64,000 nucleotides of DNA from M30B19 sp041741535 (GTDB taxonomy: Bacteria > Planctomycetota > Planctomycetia > Pirellulales > Pirellulaceae): assembly GCA_041741535.1 (NCBI GenBank), contig JBGSJV010000113.1:47691-111690 (forward strand), read 5' to 3'. The notes below the pieces were generated by a model, which made no database searches, was not told the DNA's origin, and worked only from the letters and a program-made list of their open reading frames with translations. Within the stretch, counting starts at the first letter, position 1. The number at the start of each line of letters is the position of its first letter. Of this stretch, positions 43,926 to 52,018 are shown in pieces. The position numbers were made by a program, and so were the translations under genes.

Positions 43926-45341
43926 CTAGTACGCGTTTTCGCGCTTCAAGACCACGAACAGCGTTTTGATCATGATTTTGAGATCCATCAAGATGGACCA
44001 TTCTCGAATGTACTGATGGTCGTAGCGGATGCGGGCTTCCATCTTGTCCAGCGTCTCGGTTTCACCTCGGCAGCCGCTGACTTGCGCCAACCCGGTGATG
44101 CCGGGCTTCACCTTATGGCGTAACATGTAGCCGCTGATTTGCTTGCGGTAATACTCGTTGTGGGCATTGGCGTGTGGTCGTGGCCCCACCAAGCTCATCG
44201 TGCCGTTGAGAACGTTGAACAGTTGTGGGAGTTCGTCGAGGGATGTCTTGCGCAGGAAGCCGCCAATCGGCGTCAGTCGCGAGTCGTTCTTGGTGGCTTG
44301 GGCAACTGCATGACCGTTTTCGCATACGGTCATCGAGCGAAACTTCCAAACGTCGATGGGCTTGCCATCCAAGCCATAACGCTTTTGTTTGAAGAACACC
44401 GGGCCTTTGGACGTCAGTTTGACGGCGGTCGCCACGATCAACATAGGTACGGCGGCCAACGCCAGCGCAATCATCCCGACGAACAAATCCACGCCGCGTT
44501 TGAAGACGCCGTCCACCCCATAAAAGGGGTTTTCGAAGACACTGACCACCGGGACACCCTGCACGTTGGTCCACCGCGAGTGCATCAATTGGAATACAAA
44601 CAGATCCGGAACGATATAAACCGACGCGGTGGAGTCAGCCAATTGCGCCAGTATTTTCTGGATGCGAACTTCGGCTCGCATGGGCAGGGAAATAAAGACC
44701 ACTTGAATTCGGTTGGCTCTAACTTCCTCGATCAGATCTTCCACTCGACCTAAGACTTCGGGCATTTTGTGGACCGCCGCCTGAGTGCGCGTGGTTTCGC
44801 GGTCTTCGTAGAATCCGTGAAACTGCAAGTGGAATGCTTCGGAATGCGAAATGCCGTCCACCAGATCAACACCCAATGGATTGCACCCGATGACCGCGTA
44901 CTTTTTGAGCCCGATGCCACGTTGCAGGAGCATTTTTCGGATGGTCCGATAAGTGATTCGCAACGCGAGAGCGATCACGGGCGTTACCATGTACCAAATC
45001 GCTAGCGATTCAGCCCGCAGTTCGCGGGTGTAGATACTGTACTGCCCAATTGCCAACAACAGCACGACAGTTACTGTCCAGGCCAAAATCGAACAGCCCG
45101 CTTCTTTGCCAAAGTTCACCGCACTCCAGTCTCGGTACAAACCGAAGAACTCGGCAACGATCATGAACAACCCGGTGGCCACCAAATACGACAAGAAGGT
45201 GCTGTCGGAATTGTGTTCGGGCATCACGATCGTGATGAAGTAAACACCATAGGCGATGCCCAAGCAGTCCAAGAGGCGATAGAGCCACAAAGTCCAGGCT
45301 TGAGTCGTATGGACGGCAGGTCGAGGAGTTGGGACGGTCAT
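43926..45341 (-). CDS. Undecaprenyl-phosphate hexose-1-phosphotransferase (WcaJ/EpsE-like)
   Basis: A 471-residue inner-membrane enzyme that starts exopolysaccharide synthesis by loading sugar-1-phosphate onto undecaprenyl phosphate. It has four N-terminal TM helices, a Rossmann-like central part (LKKYAVIGCNPLGVDLV), a fifth hydrophobic segment (LFVGMIALALAAVPMLIV) and the C-terminal bacterial sugar transferase domain with KQKRYGLDGKPIDVWKFRSM, RKTSLDELPQLFNVL, MSLVGPRP, KPGITGLAQVSGCRGET. The start is ambiguous: ATG 45341 or TTG 45350. No glycosyltransferase cluster is adjacent, so the rest of the pathway lies elsewhere. Confidence 0.92.
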   Translation of the reverse strand: MTVPTPRPAVHTTQAWTLWLYRLLDCLGIAYGVYFITIVMPEHNSDSTFLSYLVATGLFMIVAEFFGLYRDWSAVNFGKEAGCSILAWTVTVVLLLAIGQYSIYTRELRAESLAIWYMVTPVIALALRITYRTIRKMLLQRGIGLKKYAVIGCNPLGVDLVDGISHSEAFHLQFHGFYEDRETTRTQAAVHKMPEVLGRVEDLIEEVRANRIQVVFISLPMRAEVRIQKILAQLADSTASVYIVPDLFVFQLMHSRWTNVQGVPVVSVFENPFYGVDGVFKRGVDLFVGMIALALAAVPMLIVATAVKLTSKGPVFFKQKRYGLDGKPIDVWKFRSMTVCENGHAVAQATKNDSRLTPIGGFLRKTSLDELPQLFNVLNGTMSLVGPRPHANAHNEYYRKQISGYMLRHKVKPGITGLAQVSGCRGETETLDKMEARIRYDHQYIREWSILMDLKIMIKTLFVVLKRENAY

Positions 45342-45760
45342 GGCCAACAAAACTCAAAAAGGGGACAGGGAACTCGGAGCTCGGAATTCGGACGCCAAAC
45401 GGTTGGCGGCGCAGCCACGTTCGGACGAGCGACGGCGCGACGGGTGACTCGGAACTCTAAGTCACAGTCTAGAAATTGGAAAATGCGGGCTGGTTTGGAT
45501 TGGGTTGGGCATAAGACGGCAGGACGGTTCGGGACGATTATCCGGTTTTTTTTGTTGGTTGGGCCGGATTTGGTCAAGAATTTTCGCCGGTGAGTTAAGT
45601 TGTATTTGCTGTAAAATATTTAAAAAGTGTGCGGCACGGCTTCTCCAGCGGCAAATTCGACAACGCGTCTTGCATTTCGGCGATTTTTTTCGATAATGGC
45701 CCGTCCGCCTAGGATGCGTCCAGTGGCGGTGGATTCCACATACTTTTTATAAGAGTGATA
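45342..45760. other. 419-base divergent intergenic region
   Basis: Between the sugar transferase (minus) and rpsR (plus). Carries the rpsR promoter candidate at 45670-45697. A small minus-strand ORF (45338-45577) is not convincing. Confidence 0.5.
45670..45697 (+). promoter_or_regulatory. Candidate promoter of rpsR
   Basis: TTGCAT (45670-45675) and GATAAT (45692-45697) with a 16-base spacer containing a T7 run, about 63 bases before the rpsR ATG. The -10 is good; the -35 is weak. Confidence 0.35.
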
Positions 45761-46027
45761 ATGGTGAGTATTCGAGCCCGCAAACGGGCAAAAGCCAAAG
45801 CCCGTGCCCGTTCAGCCAAACGAGATCCGCTGTTTGTAGATGGCCAACGACCGCGTCCAATGTATGTCGATTACAAGGATGTGGAGTTTTTGCGCAAGTT
45901 GGTCAATCGCCATGGTAAGATTGTCGGTCGTCGGAAGACGGGTTGCACGGCAACCAGCCAGCATGCGATTACAGCAGCGATCAAGCGTGCCCGGTTCATG
46001 GCACTGATGCCTTACGTCGGTGAATAA
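45761..46027 (+). CDS. rpsR: 30S ribosomal protein bS18
   Basis: An 88-residue small-subunit protein with MYVDYKDVEFLRKLVNRHGK, KIVGRRKTGCTATSQHAIT and AIKRARFMALMPY, plus a basic N-terminus (IRARKRAKAKARARSAKR). ATG 45761 has AAGAG five bases upstream. It is not in the usual rpsF-ssb-rpsR-rplI group but stands alone between a sugar transferase and a thioesterase. The basic extension may be a lineage feature. Confidence 0.95.
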   Translation: MVSIRARKRAKAKARARSAKRDPLFVDGQRPRPMYVDYKDVEFLRKLVNRHGKIVGRRKTGCTATSQHAITAAIKRARFMALMPYVGE

Positions 46028-46083
46028 ATTGGCGAGCGGGCTTCGCCGTTGTTGAGCGTTCGTTTTTGTGGAGGCTCAGGCGG

Positions 46084-46596
46084 TTGTACTTTCAGAAGCT
46101 AGAGCGGGTCGAGTTTCGGGACACGGACGCGGCGGGGATTGCTCATTTTTCAGTTTTTTTTAACTGGATGGAGCAATCCGAGCATGCCTTCTTGCGCCAT
46201 TTGGGATGGTCGGTGGTACAACCGGCCGATGGGTTCAAAATTAGTTGGCCCCGTGTTTCGGCTCGTTGTGATTACAAACGTCCTGTACGGTTTGAAGAGG
46301 TTTTCGGAGTCCAAGTTGACGTCGCGAAAATTCGTCGCTCGTCATGTGATTACCGTTTTCGCTTCTTGGATGCGAGCGGTGTAAAGAAAATGGCGGATCC
46401 TTTGTGTGATCCAGTCGGTGGTTGGAGCAGTCAGGAAGATTGGTTCCGAGATTCTTCAGTGCAGCCATTTGCTCAGGGTCTAGTAACGGCGGTCTGTTGT
46501 CGCGTCGTGCCCGGCCAGTCTCATGAATCGATGGAGATTCCCCACGTGTGGCGAGCGAAATTGGAGTCGTTCGTGCATCGGGAGGATTCGCAGTGA
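46084..46596 (+). CDS. Hot-dog fold acyl-CoA thioesterase (YbgC/4HBT-like)
   Basis: A 170-residue protein with VEFRDTDAAGIAHFSVFFNWMEQSEHAFLRHLG, the YbgC/4-hydroxybenzoyl-CoA thioesterase motif with catalytic Asp, followed by SWPRVSARCDYKRPVRFEE. It hydrolyses acyl-CoA. TTG 46084 is preferred because GGAGG (46070-46074) lies nine bases before it; TTG 46066 is an alternative. Its stop overlaps the start of the ABC ATPase gene (GTGA), so the two are translationally coupled. Confidence 0.85.
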   Translation: MYFQKLERVEFRDTDAAGIAHFSVFFNWMEQSEHAFLRHLGWSVVQPADGFKISWPRVSARCDYKRPVRFEEVFGVQVDVAKIRRSSCDYRFRFLDASGVKKMADPLCDPVGGWSSQEDWFRDSSVQPFAQGLVTAVCCRVVPGQSHESMEIPHVWRAKLESFVHREDSQ

Positions 46597-47315
46597 CGCC
46601 GCAGCTAGACCCCGTCGCGTTTCCTGGTTCGGCCGGTTTGCGGGTTCATAACTTGTGCAAATCGTATCACTCGGGTGAACAAACGATTTCCATTCTGAAC
46701 GATCTGTGTTTGGAGTTGAAGCCGGGTGAAAATGCCGCGATTGTCGGCCCCAGTGGCTGCGGGAAGAGCACGCTGTTGTACTTGTTGGGCACGTTGGAGC
46801 AACCCGATTCGGGCACGATCGAGTTAGTTGGACAGAAGCCGCAAGAATTGAATGCCGACGCAGCGGCGGCGTTTCGCAATCGATCCATTGGATTTGTATT
46901 TCAAGACCACCATTTGTTGCCCCAGCTGACGGTCCGCGAGAATGTCTTGCTCCCGGCCCTGGCGATGCGTGCCGTTCAATCCGCGGACGAACAAAGGGCA
47001 GACGCACTGATCCAACGAGTTGGGTTGGAGCACCGAAGTCGGCAATTCCCCGGGAAGCTGTCCGGTGGTGAACGTCAGCGCGTGGCCGTGGCGAGAGCGT
47101 TGCTCCTGCGACCGGCGATGATTTTGGCGGACGAGCCGACGGGCAGCTTGGATGAAGCCAACGCGGAAGCGGTCACGAACCTGATGCTTGAAATGCAACA
47201 AGAGGCCGGAAGCATGTTGTTGTGTGTCACTCACAGTCCGGCGTTGGCGAAACGATTTCAGCGAAAGTTGACGCTCCATCAGGGTCGGTTTGTTTCGCTG
47301 TCTGACGCGTCTTGA
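46593..47315 (+). CDS. ABC transporter ATP-binding protein (LolD/MacB type)
   Basis: A 240-residue ATPase. Walker A GPSGCGKST, Q-loop FVFQDHHLLPQLTVRENV, signature LSGGERQRVAVARAL, Walker B MILADEPTGSLD, H-loop CVTHS. GTG 46593 overlaps the previous stop as GTGA and has GGAGGA six bases upstream. It resembles LolD and other lipoprotein or MacB-type exporters, but no permease is adjacent. Its 3' end overlaps the minus-strand gene at 47279 by 37 bases. Confidence 0.88.
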   Translation: MTPQLDPVAFPGSAGLRVHNLCKSYHSGEQTISILNDLCLELKPGENAAIVGPSGCGKSTLLYLLGTLEQPDSGTIELVGQKPQELNADAAAAFRNRSIGFVFQDHHLLPQLTVRENVLLPALAMRAVQSADEQRADALIQRVGLEHRSRQFPGKLSGGERQRVAVARALLLRPAMILADEPTGSLDEANAEAVTNLMLEMQQEAGSMLLCVTHSPALAKRFQRKLTLHQGRFVSLSDAS

Positions 47316-47797
47316 ATTGCCACGGCTTGATGAAGTGAAGCCCGGGATTGGTCGGCTTGTTTCGCGAAAATCCGGACGTGAGTGACCGGGCCAAGTTCGG
47401 GCACAAACGGAATCCCGGCTCGACTGTAAAATCGTTTGAGTCGATAGGTGACCGATTGCTGCGGTTCTAGGACAAGTTGTGGATCGCGAATTTCATGCGA
47501 CTTATTCAACACGACGTTGAAGTTGCTGATTGGTCCGTCGCCGATGTTTGTAATTTCGAGTCGCGGATCATCCAATGGCTCGCGCGAATCTGCTGGCCGA
47601 GCATAATACTCGGAATTCGGGACCCCCAGGAACTTATAGGAAACGGGAAGTGCCCCTTCTTTGACGCGTGGGGCGGCCATCCATAAGCCAACTGTGGCCA
47701 GTGAAGGCACCGTTGCCAAGGCAATCAAGAGGAACGTCAGAACGGATTTCTTCATTGGGCGGTTGCCAGCCCGCGGCCCCAATTTCGCTTCCGTCAT
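47279..47797 (-). CDS. Membrane-anchored protein of unknown function
   Basis: A 172-residue protein with an N-terminal membrane helix (about 18-41, VLTFLLIALATVPSLATVGLWMA) and a beta-rich soluble part with LEITNIGDGPISNFNVVLNKS, like an Ig/CARDB-type fold. ATG 47797. The 3' end overlaps the LolD-like gene by 37 bases in antisense. No family recognised. Confidence 0.65.
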   Translation of the reverse strand: MTEAKLGPRAGNRPMKKSVLTFLLIALATVPSLATVGLWMAAPRVKEGALPVSYKFLGVPNSEYYARPADSREPLDDPRLEITNIGDGPISNFNVVLNKSHEIRDPQLVLEPQQSVTYRLKRFYSRAGIPFVPELGPVTHVRIFAKQADQSRASLHQAVAIQDASDSETNRP

Positions 47798-47894
47798 GTC
47801 TTGTCCTACCAAGTTAGGGTTGCACCCGTTATCGTAAGACGTTGGACCGCAATGGCCGTTCCGCCTTCACCAATTTGACGGGCGCTATAATAAC

Positions 47895-49301
47895 ATGAAT
47901 TCAAAGACTGCGAAGGAACCTACTGCGATAACCGTCGCGAAGCCGGTCGATAAATCACCGACTCCCGCTCCGCATGTGGGTGGAGCCAGCCAACGATTGA
48001 GGGTGAATTTGTCTTGGCTGATCAAATTGCGTTGGGTCGCGTGTATTGGGCAGTTGTTGGTGATTTCGGTGGTGATGTACGCGTTTCAAGTCAGCTTGCC
48101 ATTTGTCCCTTTGGGCTTGGTCATTTCGCTCACGGTGCTAACGAACATGGGCTTGGTTGGCTGGTCGGCTCGGCTGTCGCAGCAAGCGGAGGGAAGCGAA
48201 ACAACCGCTGACTATCTATTGTTGACGGTCATGGTGTTGGATTTATTCTCGTTAACGACCCTTTTGTATTTGACGGGGGGACCAAACAATCCATTTTGTT
48301 TGTTCTTCTTCGTCAATCTGAGTCTCGCCGGAGTATTATTGCCCCGCATTACGGCTGTCGTATTTCACTTCTTGGGTGCGGTTAGTTTCGGTTTCCTGTT
48401 GTTCTCGCATCATCCATTGTTGATCGCATCGGGTGTCGAAGTGTTGCCGCCGATCTACGTTTCGGGGCAGGGTGATTTACGGCACTTCGGGCTGTTTATC
48501 GCGTTCTTGACGTGTAGCAGCGTGATTGTCTACTTCATGACGCGATTAACTGGCGAATTGCGGCAGCAGGAATTGGATCTCCGACAGGCCCAGACGCAAC
48601 AGAGCAAGTCGGAAAAGTATGAAGCCTTGGGAACGTTGGCCGCTGGGGCCGCTCACGAACTGTCAACACCTTTGTCGACGATTGCGGTGGTTGCCAAAGA
48701 GGCCGAAGCCATGGGACGAAACGCATCGTTGCCCGAGGAACTAACGGAAGATCTGTCATTGATTCGCAGCGAAGTGGATCGCTGTCGACGAATTCTCAAT
48801 CGAATGGCGGTGGGTGCCGGGCAAGTCATCGGCGAGTCGTTCGAACAAACGACTCCAGAGCGGTTGTTGCAGGACGTGTTGGTGGAATTGCAGAAGGTCA
48901 TTACCGAACCAATCGGATTGGACTTGGACCCAGCCAGCAAAACCGAGACGATTCAGTTGCCCCCGATCGCGGTAGCCCAGGCCTTGCGAGCCTTGGTCAA
49001 AAACGCGATCGATGCGGTTCCCAGTCAAGGTCCCATTCGGCTGACTAGTCGCCTGGGGGCGAAATGGACACTGGTGATCAAGGATCGTGGGCCTGGAATG
49101 CCCGACGAGATCCTGCAACGGGTCAGTGAACCGTTTTTTACAACGAAGTCACCGGGCAGCGGTATGGGGCTCGGAGTCTTTCTGGCGAGGAACGTGGTCG
49201 AACGATTGGGCGGCCAAATTCGCATCGAGTCCCAAGCTCGCATCGGAACAACGGTGACCGTGACTTTGCCTCGGCAGCAGAACCTGGAAGGTTCTGTCTG
49301 A
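47895..49301 (+). CDS. regB: Redox-sensor histidine kinase RegB/PrrB-like
   Basis: A 468-residue membrane kinase. About six TM helices (residues 40-215) include GGPNNPF (about 130-136), the ubiquinone-binding hallmark of RegB/PrrB. The H-box AAGAAHELSTPLSTIAV at about 247-263 has the phospho-acceptor His. N and G boxes follow: LVKNAIDAVP, KDRGPGMP and GSGMGLGVFLARNVVERLGG. Paired with RegA, it controls gene expression in response to redox state. A TATAAT at 47886-47891 lies only three bases from the ATG, too close to serve this start normally. Confidence 0.93.
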   Translation: MNSKTAKEPTAITVAKPVDKSPTPAPHVGGASQRLRVNLSWLIKLRWVACIGQLLVISVVMYAFQVSLPFVPLGLVISLTVLTNMGLVGWSARLSQQAEGSETTADYLLLTVMVLDLFSLTTLLYLTGGPNNPFCLFFFVNLSLAGVLLPRITAVVFHFLGAVSFGFLLFSHHPLLIASGVEVLPPIYVSGQGDLRHFGLFIAFLTCSSVIVYFMTRLTGELRQQELDLRQAQTQQSKSEKYEALGTLAAGAAHELSTPLSTIAVVAKEAEAMGRNASLPEELTEDLSLIRSEVDRCRRILNRMAVGAGQVIGESFEQTTPERLLQDVLVELQKVITEPIGLDLDPASKTETIQLPPIAVAQALRALVKNAIDAVPSQGPIRLTSRLGAKWTLVIKDRGPGMPDEILQRVSEPFFTTKSPGSGMGLGVFLARNVVERLGGQIRIESQARIGTTVTVTLPRQQNLEGSV

Positions 49302-49484
49302 ACGGGCCAGTGGTACACGAACGACCGTCCTCGGTTATACTGGGGGCTGAGGGTCTGTCCCGAATGGAGTCCCGACCGGATTCGTGCGGAATCGTTGGCG
49401 AAATTCGACCCGAGTTTCGGTTGCCGCTGAGAAAATACGAAATGCTGGGCGGAAACTTCGACGTTTGATGTTGAGGCGATGGTG

Positions 49485-50027
49485 ATGACCGAAGGGATGA
49501 AGCTGCTGATTGTCGATGACGATGATATTTTTCGCAGTCGAATGAAGCGAGCGATGCAGCGGCGTGGTTTTGTCGTGTTTGAAGGTGATGGCTACGATAC
49601 GGCCATCGAGATTGCCCATCAGTATCGGCCGGATTATGCGGTGCTTGATTTGAAAATGCCCGGCCGAAATGGAACGGACATTCTCAAAGATATCATGGAG
49701 ATCTTGCCCAACTTGAAAGCGATTATGTTGACCGGTTATGGCAGCATCGCGAATGCCGTCGAGGCCGTGAAGTTGGGAGCGATCAATTACATGACCAAGC
49801 CCGCCGACGCTGACCAAATCTGTCGGGCGTTGGGATTCGACCTGCCGGACACCGATATTCCTGAACAGGAACTTGATTCGTTTGGGACGCAAAGTCTCGC
49901 TGAAGCTCAATGGGAGCATATTCAACGAGTGTTGGCCGATTGCAATGGAAACATTTCGCAAGCCGCTCGGCAGCTGGACATCCCGCGCCGCACGCTGCAA
50001 CGAAAGCTCAAGAAATTGGCTCCGTAA
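49485..50027 (+). CDS. regA: Response regulator RegA/PrrA-like
   Basis: A 180-residue regulator. A receiver domain (LLIVDDDD, phospho-Asp55 in AVLDLKMP, MLTGYGS) is joined to a Fis-type helix-turn-helix (EHIQRVLADCNGNISQAARQLDIPRRTLQRKLKKLAP), as in RegA/PrrA/ActR. It follows regB after 183 bases. ATG 49485 is chosen since GAGG lies eight bases upstream; ATG 49479 and 49497 are in frame. It is the DNA-binding partner of the RegB-like kinase. Confidence 0.94.
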   Translation: MTEGMKLLIVDDDDIFRSRMKRAMQRRGFVVFEGDGYDTAIEIAHQYRPDYAVLDLKMPGRNGTDILKDIMEILPNLKAIMLTGYGSIANAVEAVKLGAINYMTKPADADQICRALGFDLPDTDIPEQELDSFGTQSLAEAQWEHIQRVLADCNGNISQAARQLDIPRRTLQRKLKKLAP

Positions 50028-50150
50028 GTTCGGTGACGGAGAAGATGATCGTCTCCGCCACCGACTCTCGCGAATGAGTTGAACTTACCGCTCGTCGATT
50101 GGACAAACGGCAAGAATCACCGAGACCGTGTTCGGACAGCTCGGCCACGA

Positions 50151-50480
50151 CTAAAATCGAATCGTGATGCCGCTACCGCCCCAGCTACCACCGTGGCCAT
50201 GACCGTGTCGGTGGCTATGGCCATGTCCATAGCTTGGACCATAGCCATAAGCTGGCCGGCCATAATTTGGGCGATAATAAGACTGGATCGGCGTCCCGAA
50301 ATTCAAGCTGACACTTGGGCGATAGGCGGGCACGCTGTAGTAGGTTTGTTGCACCTGGTAGTACCCGGTGCGGCCTCCGTAAAAAGGCTGGTGGTAACAT
50401 TGGGCCGAAGCGTCGCTCGTGCTCCAAGCTAAAAACAAAGCGGCTGCCGCCACGGCAAAGAACTGCGTGAATCGAAACAT
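50151..50480 (-). CDS. Small secreted Tyr/Gly/His-rich protein
   Basis: A 109-residue protein with a signal peptide (1-27, ending ASAQC), then a mature part rich in Tyr, Pro, Gly and His (HGHSHRHGHGHGG near the C-terminus). The His/Gly tail may bind metal. ATG 50480 has GGAG six bases upstream and is preferred to the upstream starts at 50492 and 50633. It is unlike any enzyme I know. Confidence 0.7.
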   Translation of the reverse strand: MFRFTQFFAVAAAALFLAWSTSDASAQCYHQPFYGGRTGYYQVQQTYYSVPAYRPSVSLNFGTPIQSYYRPNYGRPAYGYGPSYGHGHSHRHGHGHGGSWGGSGITIRF

Positions 50481-50836
50481 TGTTGTCTCCATGAGTGAGA
50501 AACCATAAATGCTGAAGAGTGACCGGAAGCAAAGGCGACGATTCCGAATCGCTCGAATAAAACCCCGAGCAGATACCAGGGCAATTCTTGTGCCATCAGA
50601 AATAGCCTGGAATTCCCCAGGATCTGAAATCACCTTGATTACAGGTGGTGATCAAACTGATTCGCTGAGGGCGGAACGGTAGTCACCGTCGCAGGAGTCC
50701 CCAGACGTTGGACCGGAATCGTTGTCACCGTCGCCAGGCGGTGGACGGGTTAGCCCGAAACCTTAGAAGTCTTCAAGCCAACTTGCCGATTCGAATTTCA
50801 AGTGAAATCATGTACCAGCACCTGAAGGAGTCAACC
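50481..50836. other. 356-base divergent intergenic region with two REP-like repeats
   Basis: GTCACCGTCGCAGG at about 50682 and GTCACCGTCGCCAGG at about 50724 are direct copies with short palindromes. The + side is open but non-coding until GTG 50837. No clear promoter. Confidence 0.55.
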
Positions 50837-51865
50837 GTGAGTTCATTACCGCCTGGGCAACAATTAGTGGCTGGGGAAAAATGGCCGTTGGTCGGGGAGC
50901 GAACCAGTGGTCTGCGACCCGAGATATGGGGGGTGGAGGTCAAGGGCTTGGTTGATCGGCCCTGCCGGTTTACGTTGGCAGACTTGAAGTCGCTTCCTGT
51001 GACGCGTCGGATCGTGGACATTCATTGTGTGACGCGTTGGTCGAAACTGGGCGTTGAATTTGCCGGTGTCTCGTTGCGGGACCTGTTGTCCGAAGTGGGC
51101 CGGATGTCGTCTGCCCGGTTTGTATCGTTCGAATCGTGTAGCGAGCGACGGCATTCGTCGAGTCTTTCGCTGGAGACGGCGTTGGAATTGGAGACCTTGT
51201 TGGCGTGGGAGGTTGACGGTCAACCGTTGCCGGAGCTTCACGGCGGACCACTGCGGAACATTGTGCCAAATCGCTACTTTTACAAGAGCGTGAAATGGCT
51301 CCAAGGCTTGGACTTTTTGGCCCACGATCGCATGGGGTATTGGGAATCCGACGCGGGTTACCACAACTTGGCGGATCCTTGGCAAGAGCAACGTTACATT
51401 GCGGCTGACATTGACAAACGCACGGCGAAGCGACTGTTGGAGACCCGTGATTTTTCGGATTTGGACCTGCGCGGGTTCCAAGCGGGGGGCTTCGAGTTGA
51501 ACGGATTGGTCGCGTGCCGGTCAAAGCTGCGCGACGCCAGTTTTCGTGATGGGCAACTTCGCCGAGCCAACTTTCAGGGTGCGAATTTGTCAAACGCCCA
51601 CTTCGAGAACGCGGATCTGACCGGCGCAAATTTCTCAGAAGCGGATCTTGAGGGCGCGAATTTTTGTGGTGCGAATCTGCAAGGCTGTGATTTTCGCGGC
51701 GCGAGTTTGTTTGGAGCCAGTTTTGTGGTCGAGGATTGGCAGACACTCCCCCAAACCGAATGGCAAGCCGCGCTGATGTCTAACGTTCCATTCACTCAAG
51801 AACAGATCGAATCCCTCGCCACCAACCAAGCTGCCTACCTCGCCAAGTTGTTGTATGGGATTTAG
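50837..51865 (+). CDS. Sulfite-oxidase-like molybdopterin domain fused to pentapeptide repeats
   Basis: A 342-residue soluble protein. Residues 1-185 are an oxidoreductase molybdopterin-binding domain (VDIHCVTRWSKLGVEFAGVSL, the Cys being the expected Mo ligand; LPELHGGPLRNIVPNRYFYKSVKWLQG). Residues about 205-295 are pentapeptide repeats with A(N/D)LxxA units (LRRANFQGANLSNAHFENAD). GTG 50837 follows AAGGAG by six bases; ATG 50810 is the in-frame alternative. No Tat signal is seen, so the protein is probably cytoplasmic. The fusion is unusual; pentapeptide repeats are usually protein-binding or DNA-mimicking. Confidence 0.85.
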   Translation: MSSLPPGQQLVAGEKWPLVGERTSGLRPEIWGVEVKGLVDRPCRFTLADLKSLPVTRRIVDIHCVTRWSKLGVEFAGVSLRDLLSEVGRMSSARFVSFESCSERRHSSSLSLETALELETLLAWEVDGQPLPELHGGPLRNIVPNRYFYKSVKWLQGLDFLAHDRMGYWESDAGYHNLADPWQEQRYIAADIDKRTAKRLLETRDFSDLDLRGFQAGGFELNGLVACRSKLRDASFRDGQLRRANFQGANLSNAHFENADLTGANFSEADLEGANFCGANLQGCDFRGASLFGASFVVEDWQTLPQTEWQAALMSNVPFTQEQIESLATNQAAYLAKLLYGI

Positions 51866-52018
51866 ACTAGCAAAGTAACTGACCCGAATACGTCTGGCAT
51901 CCCGAATTGCCCGGATTTAGAATACACCCTAGCGTAGAACCGCTCGCATCAGTATCCGAGGTGTAATTGACGCGAGTTATTGATCGATTCATAAATATCC
52001 AGCCATGCGAACGGTGTT

